Assembly: GCF_000002995.4 (NCBI RefSeq) | Contig: NW_025062475.1 | Location: 9,180,187-9,244,186, forward strand | DNA: 64,000 nucleotides | Reading direction: 5' to 3' | Source: Brugia malayi | Lineage: Eukaryota > Nematoda > Chromadorea > Rhabditida > Onchocercidae | In this document: positions 32,001 through 44,930 of the stretch, piece by piece | Layout of the letters: each line of letters opens with the position of its first letter | Position numbering within the stretch: position 1 is the stretch's first letter | Notes under the pieces: generated by a model | The model's input: only the letters and a program-made list of their open reading frames with translations | What the model was told of the DNA's origin: nothing | Database searches by the model: none | Made by a program: the position numbers and the translations under genes

Positions 32001-34525
32001 TTACTTGCTACTCAAAAATACCTTATTAAATCCAGAACTAGTTCTAAACCTGGGATTCTAAAACATTTTTTACCTGCATATTAACGATCTGCCCGAATTG
32101 TCCAAAGTGTTCATTCAGTTTTGCAATATTGTTCAGTTCTGCAGGTATCTTACGCACTTGAAGCGTCCTATTCACAGCACCCACAATTTGACTGTACCGT
32201 CCTGCGTTATTAGCACTACCTCCTCTTCCTCGTCGTTTTTGACCAGCTGTTAGCTTAAAAAATTTTCAAATAACTGTACTAAAATAACATTCAATTGACA
32301 GCACTGCGCTTCAATTCTAAAAACAAATATCTACTCCCAGTTTCTATAAAGTATAAAACAAGATTGATTCTTTAGTGATATATGAAGCAACAAGCCTTAT
32401 TAAATTACTGGCAACACAGTTGAGATGCTGTATTCCAACAAAACAATATATTTATTACAAATTATAAGGATGACAAACCTGGGTGATATTATGCGGCGGA
32501 AGAGTAGTGGAGGAATGCGTTGGGTCATAGGTATTAGCCGCAGGATGAATCAAAACAGATGATGATATGGCAGGTACTGTATAAGTTGTTGGTCTCCAAG
32601 GCTGATTTACTACTACTGAAGGAATCGGTGGTGGCGGTACCGAAAAATCTAGCGAATGTGCTGCTGCTACAATTGGTAACGAAGAAGCGCTCAGTGCTGG
32701 AGCCTCAGGATTATATCCTATAAATACGAATTTGTAAATCCTATCTTCAATTTAAAAGATTCAAAGCAGCATAGGAAATGCAAACTGAAGAAACAAACCT
32801 TCTGAAAGAGCGGCTGATACAACAGTGGCTGAATTTGTAGCATATACATTGTCAACACCAGGAGGTGGAGGGTTCAGCGGTGTGTAACCAGGTGGTGGTA
32901 CCGAGAAATTGGTGGCAATTTGAGTCACAGCAGGTTTTGCTCCATTAGTTACCATTTTTTCGAGAGCAATATCATCTACAACGACTGGATCTGGTCCATG
33001 GTCATAAATGCATTGGTCTCCCTTCATGCAGTATCCTTTTTCATCGTAATCACGACAACGTTTTTTTTTTCGTATTTCTGGCTCACCACTTTTTTCGCGT
33101 CTGTAGCACATTATTAAAAACCAACAGAAGGAGCGGTGGATGCAAGGGACTGTGTATAAGTTCGTTAGCATCTCAGCTACACCTCATAATACAAAAAAAC
33201 TCATGAATTTTAAGACAATTTATATATGACTAAGCCACTTAGTAAAAGTGCTTCCTATAAGAAAACATACCTTTGCCTTTCATAAGGAGAACGCGGTGAA
33301 CGAGATCGTTTGCGTTCTAGTCGTTCTGGACGGTCAGTTTTGTATCGGTCTGATTGCCAATGCTGCATTCGTGCAGGCAGAGGTGCCATACGTCGATCTA
33401 AGTTTCGATCTCCACGTTCCAGTCGCCTTTCACGTGGTGACCGGCTACGTCGCCTTTCAAACCTTGAAAACACAAAACATAAGTATTTACAATTAATCCA
33501 TTCACAAAAATAGACTCAGGATCATCGTTCTTATTATGTGATTTGCACTATAATTTACCGATTTGCTGAATGATCGCGACGGGATTCTTCACGTTGAGGA
33601 ACATCTATTGGAGGAGAGATTCTTCTTCGTGCTGTTTTCTGAGGTGGTCCCGGAGCTATTTCAGATAGGGATATCTTCTCACTTTCCTTCTCATCTCGAG
33701 TCTGGAAATTCATGTAAAACATTCCGTTTATGTTTCATTTCTGAGAAAGCAAAGAAATTATGGATAGTGGTTAAACACCTTAACCTTTTGTTGTTCCCTT
33801 TCTTTGTCACCTTGAGTGATAGTCTTTCTCTTGACACTTTCTCTTTTCTCCTTCACTTCTTTCCGCTCATCATTATCCTTCTTTTTTTCACATATTGGAA
33901 AAGAATTCTTTGACTGTAGCGTAGGAGCGGTAACTAGCGTTGTTGTGGCAGCTGTTATGTAACTACGTTCCCTGATGATACGAAACAATTTCTCCACAAA
34001 AGATCTTGCTTCTGAAGAAAAATATTGTTATACTTATTTAATAAAAAGCTAAATATTTTTTTGATAAAAGTTACAATTATATGATGTGAAGTATACAATT
34101 ATATGATGTTAAACAAAAACAAAGTGGGCAATGAGTCTCACTTCCATTTCATAGTTCCATAACCTACGAGTAGAACTGTTTTATTTTCTCACTATGGGAA
34201 GGAGTAATGAGGGGATATGGAAGTGATAATTAAAGACTAGAATATTAAAATCGCACTTGTTTGCAAGAAAACGTCAAGTTGTTCAATACAGAATTCCATC
34301 AACTCTGATTCTGGTTTGTCCTTACGTAATAGGGCCAGTACATACTTAGCAAGAGCTGCTGGTTCAGCATCACATCTGAAAATGACACATGGTTAGAATG
34401 CTGAGAATGATTAAAATACTTCCAACGAACTTGATCAAGTATAAAAACATTAGAAAAAAGTCTTACATTGGTGCCATTTCTCTGGTAAGCCACGTACGCA
34501 GCGCCTCCGGTGCTTCTATAATCAT
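29071..34525 (-). CDS. rbm-26: RBM26/27-type RNA-binding protein (CCCH finger, two RRMs)
   Basis: Sixteen exons join in phase to about 865 residues: 34525-34467, 34375-34257, 34011-33785, 33701-33559, 33462-33271, 33100-32799, 32717-32479, 32253-32074, 31795-31631, 31518-31318, 31024-30860, 30524-30350, 30242-30178, 29835-29656, 29566-29408 and 29097-29071. The N-terminus (WLTREMAPICDAEPAALAKY) is the PWI-like fold of RBM26/27. A basic, RS-like stretch (residues 183-250) leads into a CX8CX5CX3H zinc finger (RCRDYDEKGYC...CIYDH, about 261-281), followed by Pro-rich linkers, RRM1 (about 457-540), a charged coiled coil (about 610-690) and RRM2 (about 745-825). The C-terminus is the acidic DEDGNED-like end SDDDGNED. 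Vertebrate RBM26/27 act with the poly(A)-tail exosome-targeting machinery in nuclear RNA turnover. Full family architecture is present. The symbol follows the C. elegans orthologue. Confidence 0.9.
31871..31901. repeat. Perfect 14-bp inverted repeat, 3-base loop
   Basis: GGATCAAAAGTGAT (31871-31884), loop CCC, then ATCACTTTTGATCC (31888-31901): a perfect hairpin inside the intron between the RBM26-like exons ending at 31795 and 32074, next to a poly-A tract. Confidence 0.9.
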
Positions 34526-37500
34526 CGCTGCGTTACCACTTCACCTTATTCTATGAAAATAAGTCTGGAAATGGTTAGAGTTATTTCAGGAAGCATAACG
34601 CGCTTGTACATGTGACAAGTAAAGATTTCTAGCATGGATGAGCCGAATTGATACAAGAAGCAAAGAGACAGCTGGTAGAAAATGATTATGAGACGAGAAG
34701 TAAAAGATTACAGTTGAGTATAATTTAAGTCCTCATGAATTTTAATAAAAGAATCTTGATTAGAATGGAGAAAAGCTATACTGAGAGTAATGTTTACGGC
34801 CGGACTGGTTCTTTTAGTCCTTACAGAAATGTGGCAACAAAGAAAATGGTAACAATAAAGATTCATGAAGAACAAAAATGTGAAAGAATAAAGGACCAGC
34901 CTGATCTGTGGATTAGTAATTATATTTGAGATGACGCGTTATACTGATTACTGCAAGAAATGCGTCATGCATATCACATGCGTGAATTCTTTTAAATAAC
35001 GATTTTAGCAACAACACTGGAACGACCGGCAAAACAGAGAATGTTAATATGTCCAGCGAAAAGAGCTCATCCTTCAATATCTTTGCCACTACTCCATCAT
35101 TTTACATAAGCGAGCAAAGGTATCACAATGAAAACGTCAGTTCTTCCTCTTGCCAAGAATGCAACCCTTAAGTTTCAACCAAACACTCCCTGTCACGTTA
35201 ATTCAGACTTTTGTCATGGTGGTCGTACTCTCGTTGCAATACGATCTGACATTTAAACATCCCTGAATTCATGAAAAGCCCAAACATGCAACTAGTAACT
35301 TCAAATTTTGCACCACAGCTGACTCAAAATACTCTGCTTTGGCTCAAAATACTCAAAAAGTCAAAATAATGGCTCAGAATAGTAAATAAAAAATAAACCT
35401 CGCAGTATTAGCAGCAGCGTTGCTACAAATAGTCAAACTAAACAGAGAAGTCATATTTGAACTTGCAGTTGGAAAGAAATAATTTTGAATTCGAAAAGAC
35501 TTGAAATGCTTCTACCATGCTAGGTAAAGTAGTAATCTAAAACATTATCATTCTTCTTTTGTTATGTTGTAAAAATAATAACGTTTCAACGGTCCTCACT
35601 GTACTAATCTTCATACTTATCATTGTTTATTCTGCATTCTATTATGCCATTTCATTCCACCTTACAACTCTCTTCACGGAAAATATAAGACTCAAAAAAG
35701 AGAAAAGAGATTTCAATTACAGAATTTTTTTTTTTAAAAAAGATGTCAACAGAAAATATGAAATAATATATCTCACCCTATATTGTTTGACAATATAAAT
35801 ATCACTTATCAACAGCAATTCAATCATTTCATCCAATAATATTGAAGATAAACGGCTTTCCTTTCATTTCCATCATTTAAGCATTTACTAAAGTATCTAT
35901 CAGTCTCCCTCTATAATTTCACGAAAAAGGAAAATTGAATCGCATATTAATCTGTTTAGTAAAACTTAATATAGGATTAAAATCCCTTGCAGAAATGATT
36001 ATACTCGCACTTCATTGACATTTGTTTCATTAATGATTTCAAACAACCTTCCACTAGGACATGATAAGTGCAGGAATTGCCTTAAGCCAGGGCCTAGCCT
36101 ACCCTCCCCCTCCCATAAAATAATGAAAGTGTCCAGATAAGACACTCCGCACTTGGAGTTTGTCTAATAAGACCAATATATTAGTAATATATTTTTTTGT
36201 AATATTAGTAATATCATGTTTGCATAACAAAAGCTGGTCTGTGACGAAACATATTTTAATGCTGTGTAGAGCTCTTTCAAAAATTCGTTTGCATCAAAGG
36301 TGAATAAAATTCTAGAAATATGATTTATATGAAAAAAATAAACCAACGAAATAGTGACCGCGAGCCTTAAAATCCCTTCAAGATTAAGCTCAATGTTTTT
36401 CTTATCAGAATAATCCTTAAAATACTGTATTGTAAAATACAGCTATTGCCATCCAAAGAGTACCAATACGATCTTAAAGATTATGTTTGAACCAATACAA
36501 TTCTGAGATCTCGAAAAATCAATAGACTCCGAATGCATGTTTAATGCATTTTTGGAAATTATGAACGATGTTTCAAGACATGAGATTAGCTTCTTAAAGC
36601 TCCATGTTGCTAACTCTAACAATTGCTATAATTTCTCCAAGAGTTACAGCCTTTCACGGTAAAGACACCACATTTTATCAAGTACAACAGAAGAATCCTT
36701 TCAACTAGTGAGGAAGTTAATGAATAATGAAATCCATCCCCGTGATCTAAATGACTGGAAGCAAACGGATAATCAATGGATGCAAAATGATAAAAGCAAT
36801 TAAAAAATGTTACCATTTGAACCATTGCTTACCTGATGTACTTGATTTAGTGGACACTACAAAGTGTCGGTAGCTTACACACTTATTATACCTTGCGTAC
36901 TCACAGCCATTAAATTATTCGCTAATCTTAGCCTTTAGTGAACAAAAAAAAAGTAAAAATTTGCATAATATAAAAAAGTTCTCTATATTTCGAATGTGCA
37001 TTAAAGAGGTAATTATGGAAGACTAATCAATTTAACAAAATATAAATATATAAAAACTGCTTAATCAGATCAATACAGTCGGGGTAACGATACTGACTTT
37101 CCAACGAACAATCCAACCGTTTGATTGTTAGATGATCAAAACAATATTTAAGATATAAAATTAGAAGTAGGTAAAACAACTCAAATTATATAAAAATACC
37201 CCCTAATTTTTTGGGTAAGGAACATTTGTCAATCTTTCCAAAAAGACAAATTGTATATAGGATTAAAAAATTAGCATATTTCTACCCGCCTTGCCATTCA
37301 TAAAGAACACATTCATAGAAATTAATTTGGGTAAAAGTCGACGATTGCTCGAAAACATTCTCGAAAGACATTCCACGTATGAAATTCCGATTTTTCACGC
37401 CTAAAAAAAGTTTAAAAAATAAATCAGTATCAAAAATGGCAGTCATTAAAAAAAAAATAGGTGCTGAACTAGCAAACTGAAATTGCATGCTTTTATGTTA

Positions 37501-37884
37501 AACACGGCACTGTAATTTAACTTCTCTTTTGGGAAGATAGTATAGACAACAGTTAGAGAAATTAAGCTTTCTTTTTCCTTATATGTAAAAGAATATTTTC
37601 GTTTTCTACTTTTTAGTTGTGAAGAGAATATTGCATTTGAAGGAAAAAAGGTGCAGAAAAGTAATTATATTTACAAGAAACATGACAGCGTTAGCTTGGA
37701 AGTGAACTAATTCTCAAAAATCTAACACTGGCAAACGTGAATATCTCATACACTGCGAGAATAATTCAAAATTAAAACAAAACTAAAAGTAAATGTTTGA
37801 AAAAACGCCCTGGATTGTAATAATGAACAGTTTTTAGCAATAAATATGTTTCTACCTCGCATCTTTTAAACTATGTTAGTCAAA
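34526..37884. other. Intergenic, about 3.4 kb, nothing recognised
   Basis: Upstream of the RBM26-like gene and downstream of the zinc-finger gene, both minus strand. AT-rich, with random reading frames and one short C-rich patch (CCCTCCCCCTCCC near 36100). A 15-base motif ACAATTATATGATGT recurs at about 34072 and 34095. No RNA gene or mobile element was seen. Confidence 0.4.
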
Positions 37885-40800
37885 CTATTCACTGCTTTCG
37901 AAACACCGCGAATGACATGCTGTCGAGCAGGGCTGTTCTTTGTCTCCTACATCACCACGCTTCTCGTGATCACAAAAATTATCGCAAGTAATATTCGAAT
38001 CCAAATCACTCACATTTTTTGAACATTCTGTGGAAGAAATTCTGTGTAAGTGTAAATTGTGTAAAACATTCTGTGTAAGTTCACAAGTTTTGCTCAAGAC
38101 AGCAGTAGAAAATTTAGGAAAAATTAACTCTGTATGCTGTAAAATTCTTATTCATCAATGTAATGTTTTGTCCTTGACACTATAAATCCTGTACATACTG
38201 CTTATAAATGCTGTATTCCAACTGAAACAAAAATGCCATAAAGCAAAGTTCGTAAATCAAATTATGTGAAATGCTTATTTCACCTTTTTCATTCACTACA
38301 TAATACTCTTCGTCTTTTATTCCTGAACCATCTTCATCGTCTCCAGAACTTGATTCGGTATCTGACGACGAGTAAGTGAAATTTTTTTTCTTTGCATAAT
38401 TAATGGGCTCAGAATGTAGAAGAGAAGAAAGGACGGATGTAATGCTTGGTTTTGGTAAATGCTTGCTATCACATGCTGATTCTTTGGATGTAATTTGTCT
38501 CTTTGGAGGCAACGAGCAGGGAAAACAGTGACTCAACTGAAATAAATTTCAAAGATTTATTACAAAACATAAATAATATTCACCTCTCTAATCCATTGCC
38601 AGAAGTATTTAACAGTAAAAATAGTAAAATTATTATGTCTGAAAACGAACCTCACTAAAAAATATTGTCTTTTATAATAAAGAAACAATCAAAGAGGTTT
38701 CAAGAAAAAACAAACCTGTCGATGTAAATCATTTTTTCGGTCATTTTCCATCTTTATGAGCTTTTGTCTTAATCCTTTTGGCATTTTCGACATTGAAATA
38801 TTATGCTCTAACTAAAGAAGACTGTAAATACAAAATGGTTCAGTTAATTAAGGGACAAAGAAAAAAAGATGCGATAAGTTCTTTATCTTCCACATCTATA
38901 CATTATTTTTTCCTAGTTACATAACCAAAACCTTTTTCTTATTCTGTAAATAAGAAGCATAAAAAAACAAAAAACAAAAACAAAATAACTCTATCAATTA
39001 GTAAAGAAAAAAGGCACCTTAAAATGTTCTTCCAAATTACCAACAGCATTGATAACGGTCGTACAACCAGAAAGTGGACAGATAGCAGACCAATAAAAAT
39101 GTTCTTTTAAAACATGATTTCTTCGACTACCATGTGTCCCTAACGCCTTTCCACATTCCGTGCACTACAAATTAGATCTGCTTATATATCTGTTTAGATT
39201 TTTCCTACAATACAATATATTAATCTGATACGGTCATACTAAACAATTTTTCTGCTCATGTCCATCACGCTCCGCATACTATATGACAATTTCGACGCTT
39301 TTTGCACCAAGTAGTAAGTTCAGAACATCGGAACTTAGTAACCAACCGTGCCAACATATTAAATCTCTAGCATACAACCGTTATGCTTCAAGTCATTTTA
39401 ATAATATCAATAAACTATTGAAAATAGTATCTATTGGTCTTGGAATGGTTTACCTGATAATCACTCCAAGATAAAGAGTATGGAAAGCAGGCTTTTACAG
39501 TAGCTGGTAACAATTCGGCGATTTCTGGATCGTCATCTTGAGTAAAGTGAAATTGCAAAGCATGCGTTTTCTTAGCAATGTAATCGACACCTACATCCTG
39601 AAATTTCAACGGTACTTTCACAATTGTTTGACTGAAGCTATTACTCGAAAGACGATCAATACTTTTAATATTATAATCATGTTTCTTATTTGCAGTATTT
39701 CGATTCACGTCTTTTTTAAGGAGTTTTTCATACTATATTCCAAACAAAATTTACAAGATATTATTTTCCTTGCTCAATAAATTCAATGACTTCCGCTTAA
39801 TGTTTCGCCATTTACCTAAAACGACTCTGCTTACACGAAAATTTTAGCTGAAATCAATAAAAGATGGATTAGCGAAATATATTAACCTTTCCGCATTTAC
39901 GACATGTAGTATTTAGTTTCAATGTTGTAACCAGTGGAACAGAACTATTCTAAAAATAAAATTTCAACAATTATAATTAAAAAAATAGAACCGAATAAAA
40001 GTTACTACAAAATGCTACAATTTTTATTTCTTTTTAAAGATTATAACTCCACTGTATATACTACTGCAGTTAAATTTCATATGCTTTGAATCCCATCAAG
40101 TTGCAGATAAAAGAGATGAATAAATAAAGATGTTACAAAGCAGTAGCTTAGAAAAACAGGAAGAAAAATACCTCTAAAAAGTACCTCTACTGTTCGTCTT
40201 TTAGGGTCAAAAGTATTCCTGTTAGATTTACTGACTTCTCCATCAATCGAAACAACATTGTTAACAGCATTGGAGTTTAGAAACTTATCAGAACTGGTAG
40301 TTTCAGTATTTTCCAAAGCGTCAGAGAATAGCCCCAAAGCACAAAGTGTTTGGTTATCAGATTCTGACAATTTATAGGATTCACTATCATCAGCAGCAGC
40401 TTTAGAAAGAATTTTGGTGGTAGGAATTCCAGATTCAAGTTTTTCCACATCATCTAAATTTATCAAGATTAATGTTTTCTTCCTAAAAAGAATTTCCATA
40501 GTTGCAACTTTTTTTTTTTTTAACTTTATATATCTCTCTAGAATAACTAAGATTCTGAAATCAACTTACTTAAACATTTTCTTGAATTCGTAGTGTTTCC
40601 AGAATTCCTTTGATTTCCCGATATCACTTGCAAATCTACTTCATGCTTCAATAAACTAGACGTACATGTATCATTCGTTTTCAACTTGGATTTTTTTGGG
40701 CTTTGAATCTTTTGAATATCTGAACACGAATTCCAATTCCTTCTTCTCTTTGTCGGTCTGAATGTTTTAATAATTTAAGCCCATCAGAATTATTTGCAAT

Positions 40801-41474
40801 ATGTCATGAATTTAACTCAGAAGCTTGAAATGGCAATGGAGGTGTCAATAAAGAAGTAGATACAAACAACAGTAAAGTTTTAAAATTCACTCCGAGATAA
40901 AATTTTCATGCTTTTCCATCTCATGTCGAATAACAAATTGTTCACGGCAACAGTCCTGGAAGATCTTAACTGCCAAATGTTCGTGGTAGTTGGCGTTATC
41001 GAACTAAAAATTCGTAGTTTTAATTGAGTCCTTTACGGAAAATAAAATAACATAAGGTAAAAAGTGAAATCAGAACACGGGTAGATATTAAAAGAGTTCA
41101 TAATTTTTTGTTAAAATCGATTTATGATAAGGTCATTGATACGGCATCATCCATTTGGAAATTAATGAAGAAACTTAACCTTCACATGATGATTTTTTTC
41201 AAAAGAGTGTAAGGCACTGTCTTCTTCATTATCAGATTTGAAAGCGCACTTCGTACATTTATAGCGATAATAATTAACATGCTTTTCTCGAATGTGTGAC
41301 AAAAAACCTTTGAATGGCTTATTGTCATTGCATAATAAACAATGAATGTACCTAAAATGATTTCCTGGACAAATGTTAGTGGAACTATCATAAATGATAA
41401 AAGCAACATTCTACGTTAAAGTACCATCAACACAGTTACCTCACTTCCTCAAGTTGACCATTTTCAGCCGCCAT
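37885..41474 (-). CDS. C2H2 zinc-finger protein, about 630 aa
   Basis: Eleven exons: 41474-41440, 41351-41180, 41003-40891, 40757-about 40566, 40482-40185, 39949-39887, 39732-39454, 39164-39018, 38811-38716, 38536-38284 and 38129-37885. An N-terminal pair of fingers (HCLLC...HIREKH and YKCTKC...H) lies within residues 13-69. A basic, nuclear-localisation-like stretch (PTKRRR, SPKKSKLK) and a long polar region follow. A second finger group starts at about residue 385: CTECGK...HVLKEH, then CPLSGC...EEHFKLEH across an exon join, preceded by an unpaired CRKCGK. The tail has Ser/Asp-rich SSSDTESSSGDDEDG. It is probably a nuclear nucleic-acid-binding protein; I do not recognise the family and give no symbol. 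Exon 4 needs a GTTGAT donor four bases past a stronger GTAAGT to keep frame. Confidence 0.75.
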
Positions 41475-44400
41475 GTAAGCTCTTTAGAACAATATAAGAA
41501 CATCCTGTGACGGTGCACAAGCAATCATTAGTTTCCTAAAACAAATAAAAACATCCACATATTACTATGTCCTCAAATTTATCCTTTTCTTGAATTGTTC
41601 AACAAAAGAAAATTCAGTTAATTGAAGTGAGGAGAAGAAATGTCGCCAAGAAGAAGGTTGAAATTTAATAACCAAGTACAAGGAAAAATAAAATTTCTTT
41701 CATCCATTACTTACCTGTCCTTGTCTGATCAAGTCATGTTTAACTTACCGAATTTGGTCTTCTTCAAGCAGACAAGACTGGATGATGATTATTCAAGAAG
41801 AAACTCAACTGATCACGAGTTGCTCTTCCCCCTTTCCCTATGCAGTCATAAGCCCTCTGACCTCTCGTGAACCCTCCCGTCCCCAACAATCACAAAACGG
41901 AAAGCCTTTTTAAACTGCAACCAAGTACTACGGATCTCCTCATTTCAGACTTGTGAAACAGATTGTCTCAAGGAGAAGCGAATTTTTCAGAAAGAGTAAA
42001 ACTGTGTCTAAGATATTTCTTCTGCTATTTGTGCCATTTAACTATCATTCTAGCCAATTTTAAGGTTTGTCAATGGAGATTTTTCTCGAAATTTTAAAAT
42101 TATAGTTTTAATATAGATAATTACAGATGGTCAATAATTAACTTTTAGCTTGTTTTGAAATTTCGGAGATTTTTTCTAAGTTCCTGAAACCTTTAACTTA
42201 AGATAAATAATTGAAGTTTCGAAATTAAATATTAGAGGCGTTTTGTCTTTTAATTAATTTTTAGAGCTTATGTTCAGCTATCGTAACAGTAATTTTAAAG
42301 ATTTTATATACTTTTTTCTTAATATCAACCACTGTCTGTAAATAGAGAGTGTATACCAACCTTTTGGTTTATTTTGTTTTCTTATTTACAAATTTTTGAA
42401 TTGAAGATATTAAGAAAACCATTAAAACTAAAACTACACTTTTTATTTACAATAAAAAGTTATTATGTTCCTTTCTTTTTTTGATAATTCATCTTTTTTT
42501 TACTCAATGATAAATGAATTTGTTATTTTAGTTTTAATAATTTTCTTAATTCCAATTAAAAAAGTTCACACTTAATCCCACATTCATCATGTTGAAGATT
42601 GCTGCAGCCTTTCCTTCTCTCTCTCTCTCTTTCTGAAGAGGGCACTTAAATTGTGCATAATTTGCTTTATACACTCCTTCAAATAAAAATTGGTTCAATG
42701 TTATATTTGTGATGGCCCCACTGATGCTCCTCTCTATGGACTACTTTTTAATACGATTTCAATATACTCTCTGTAATAGCTTCTTGTATGCCAACATTTG
42801 TCACAGATATTCGGTATGTTCTCAGTTTCTTTCAATGGTGACATTAGTGCTATGAAGGATAATTATCACTGCTGACTATTGCATATTCATTTGATTTAAA
42901 ATTTTTTCGTCTTCTTCACTTCCATATACATTCCATGCATACGTTAACGGATTGCTTTATTCTCCTTTAACATATGCGACATGAAATTAACTTGTAATAC
43001 ACACTAAAATTTTCCAAGTATCATTAGCATATTTCACAGGAAAAAATGTAGTTTTTGAACCATTAATTTGGACCATTAAGTTTATGTGTGTCGTGTCGGA
43101 GAAGAAAGATATTAAAATGCTTCTCACACATTTTCTGTTTAATTCGTGAATGAACTGATTAACACAGCCTATTTGACTTAGTTTAGTTATCATTTTATTG
43201 GTGAAAGTATAAAAACATGACATGTAATATCAACTGAATTACCAATTTTGTGTCCTTTCCTTTTGGATTCCTTAAACAGTGGACCTTTCATTTCCTAATC
43301 TAACCATTCAATTTCAAGGTCATCATATTCTATTTAGTTAGAAATTTCATCGTCGTATTGCAGAAGGGAAATTGTCAGAGGAAGTTCTCGTTTCTGTGAA
43401 GTAGTAAGCATATATTTAGTCATTTGTGTTAGATAATGAACTGCTGGTTTTGTGTTTATTGGGCCGAACAAGTTATGCAGTATTTTTATAAGATAAGAAG
43501 GCCTTAATCTAGATGAAACTGAGACTATCTCATAAATGCATTTGAGGATTTTTGGGTCTTTGAATCTGTTATCAAATATCAATGGTGAAGTGAGGACAGG
43601 ATTGTTGCATTCGTCCCCACTGGAATTGATAAGTAGCATATCAGGAAATTATCATCAAATATTTTTCTTCATCTCTATATTTCTACCTTCCTAGTGATCT
43701 CAACTTTCTGTACATCTCTTAATATTGGCTACTGATTTACGCCATAGAAGTATGTGTCACTCTGTCGTATTTAGCTTTTGACCAATGTCTTGATCATAAT
43801 CAGCCGTATGATTAATCTTCCCAACTATTAATTTTCGCCCATGTTTGGACAAAATCTTAGTAGGAAGAATGAAGGAATCTCCAGCACAGAGATTATTACT
43901 TTTTAAAATCATTCTTTTCACGTTGTGAAAAGGTTATTTGGAATTATTTGGAAGATAAGATCTCTGCTGGGGTATATGAAAGAAAATTTCTGCTCGAATG
44001 CCTCTCACACACAGTAAGATATTCGTCAAACCGGATTTGTTGTAAAAAATGTTCATATTTGTTGATGACGATCTTCTCTGTCCTCTTGTTCTCTTTCAAA
44101 AAGAAAACATTTACCGCTATCGTAGGGAGCGATAAGAAAATTTATCATTCGAGTTAGAAGAGGAAGATTTAAGTAAATTGTGCTATCTTCAGCTTTCGCT
44201 GTTACGAACGGTCGAAACAATTCACCTTGTTGTGTTGAACGCTTAACTATTCCTCTCTAATTTACTTCTCTTAATCTTTCCCTCGCTCAAAATTATTCCT
44301 CAAGGATATGGAACAATCTGTGCTTCGTTTGCCCTTTACTTTTTCTATTCCACGAATGTCTAAACTAAGAAAAAAGAATACAGAGCAGTAGTAGAATAAC

Positions 44401-44930
44401 CGGAAATGTAGTGCTTGACAAGAGATAATAATTTCTGCTATATAAAGTTACGGTTTTTCAAAATTTGACTTAGAGCACTGATTACATTGCTGGAACGGCA
44501 GTGGTTGATTGGAAAGTGTTAAGATATGGTCAAAATGCTCAACAGAAGTTTAAATTGAACCATTCTATATTACTAGCCAACAAAAGATAATCCGAGACCA
44601 TTATCTAAATGGTAGATGGTTTAATCGTTTGTATTTGACGTCAATTGCATCCTAATAGAAGAAAAGCTCGGCTGTAGCCAGTAATCCTGGAGATGCGATT
44701 AACATCTGGTAATATTGTCCAGAAGTGATAGCACCTGTGATATGTTTCGCTCTGTGATATGGGCTATCTATTCTTTTTCAGTAATTTCATCAAACTTCGT
44801 TAAATGAGTCTCATGAATGGCATAACGATAGCAAAATGATTTGGATAAAGTGATACAACAACTCTTTGATCAATGCTACTAGTGAAGTCTTCAATTGTTA
44901 ACTGCTGATTAGACTGAGAAAGTGTCTATC
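41475..44930. other. Divergent region with possible decayed coding DNA
   Basis: Between the zinc-finger gene (minus) and the GalNAc-transferase (plus), 3.5 kb. It should hold both promoters. About 42970-44260 on the minus strand looks like broken coding sequence (separate entry). A short CT run lies near 42615. The rest is AT-rich with nothing recognised. Confidence 0.4.
42970..44260 (-). pseudogene. Possible decayed protein-coding region
   Basis: Reading the minus strand downward, protein-like segments follow each other in different frames: one from about 44240 to 44055 (RPFVTAKAEDSTIYLNLPLL), one ending about 43950 (HSSRNFLSYTPAEILSSK), one about 43920-43770 (LCAGDSFILPTKILSKHGRK), one 43639-43334 (RLRPSYLIKILHNLFGP) and one 43223-42987. 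They are separated by frame changes and stops rather than by good splice sites, so this looks like an old inactivated gene or element. HSS...TPAEIL faintly recalls the end of retroelement integrases, but this is too weak to name. It could also be a chance run of open frames. Confidence 0.3.
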
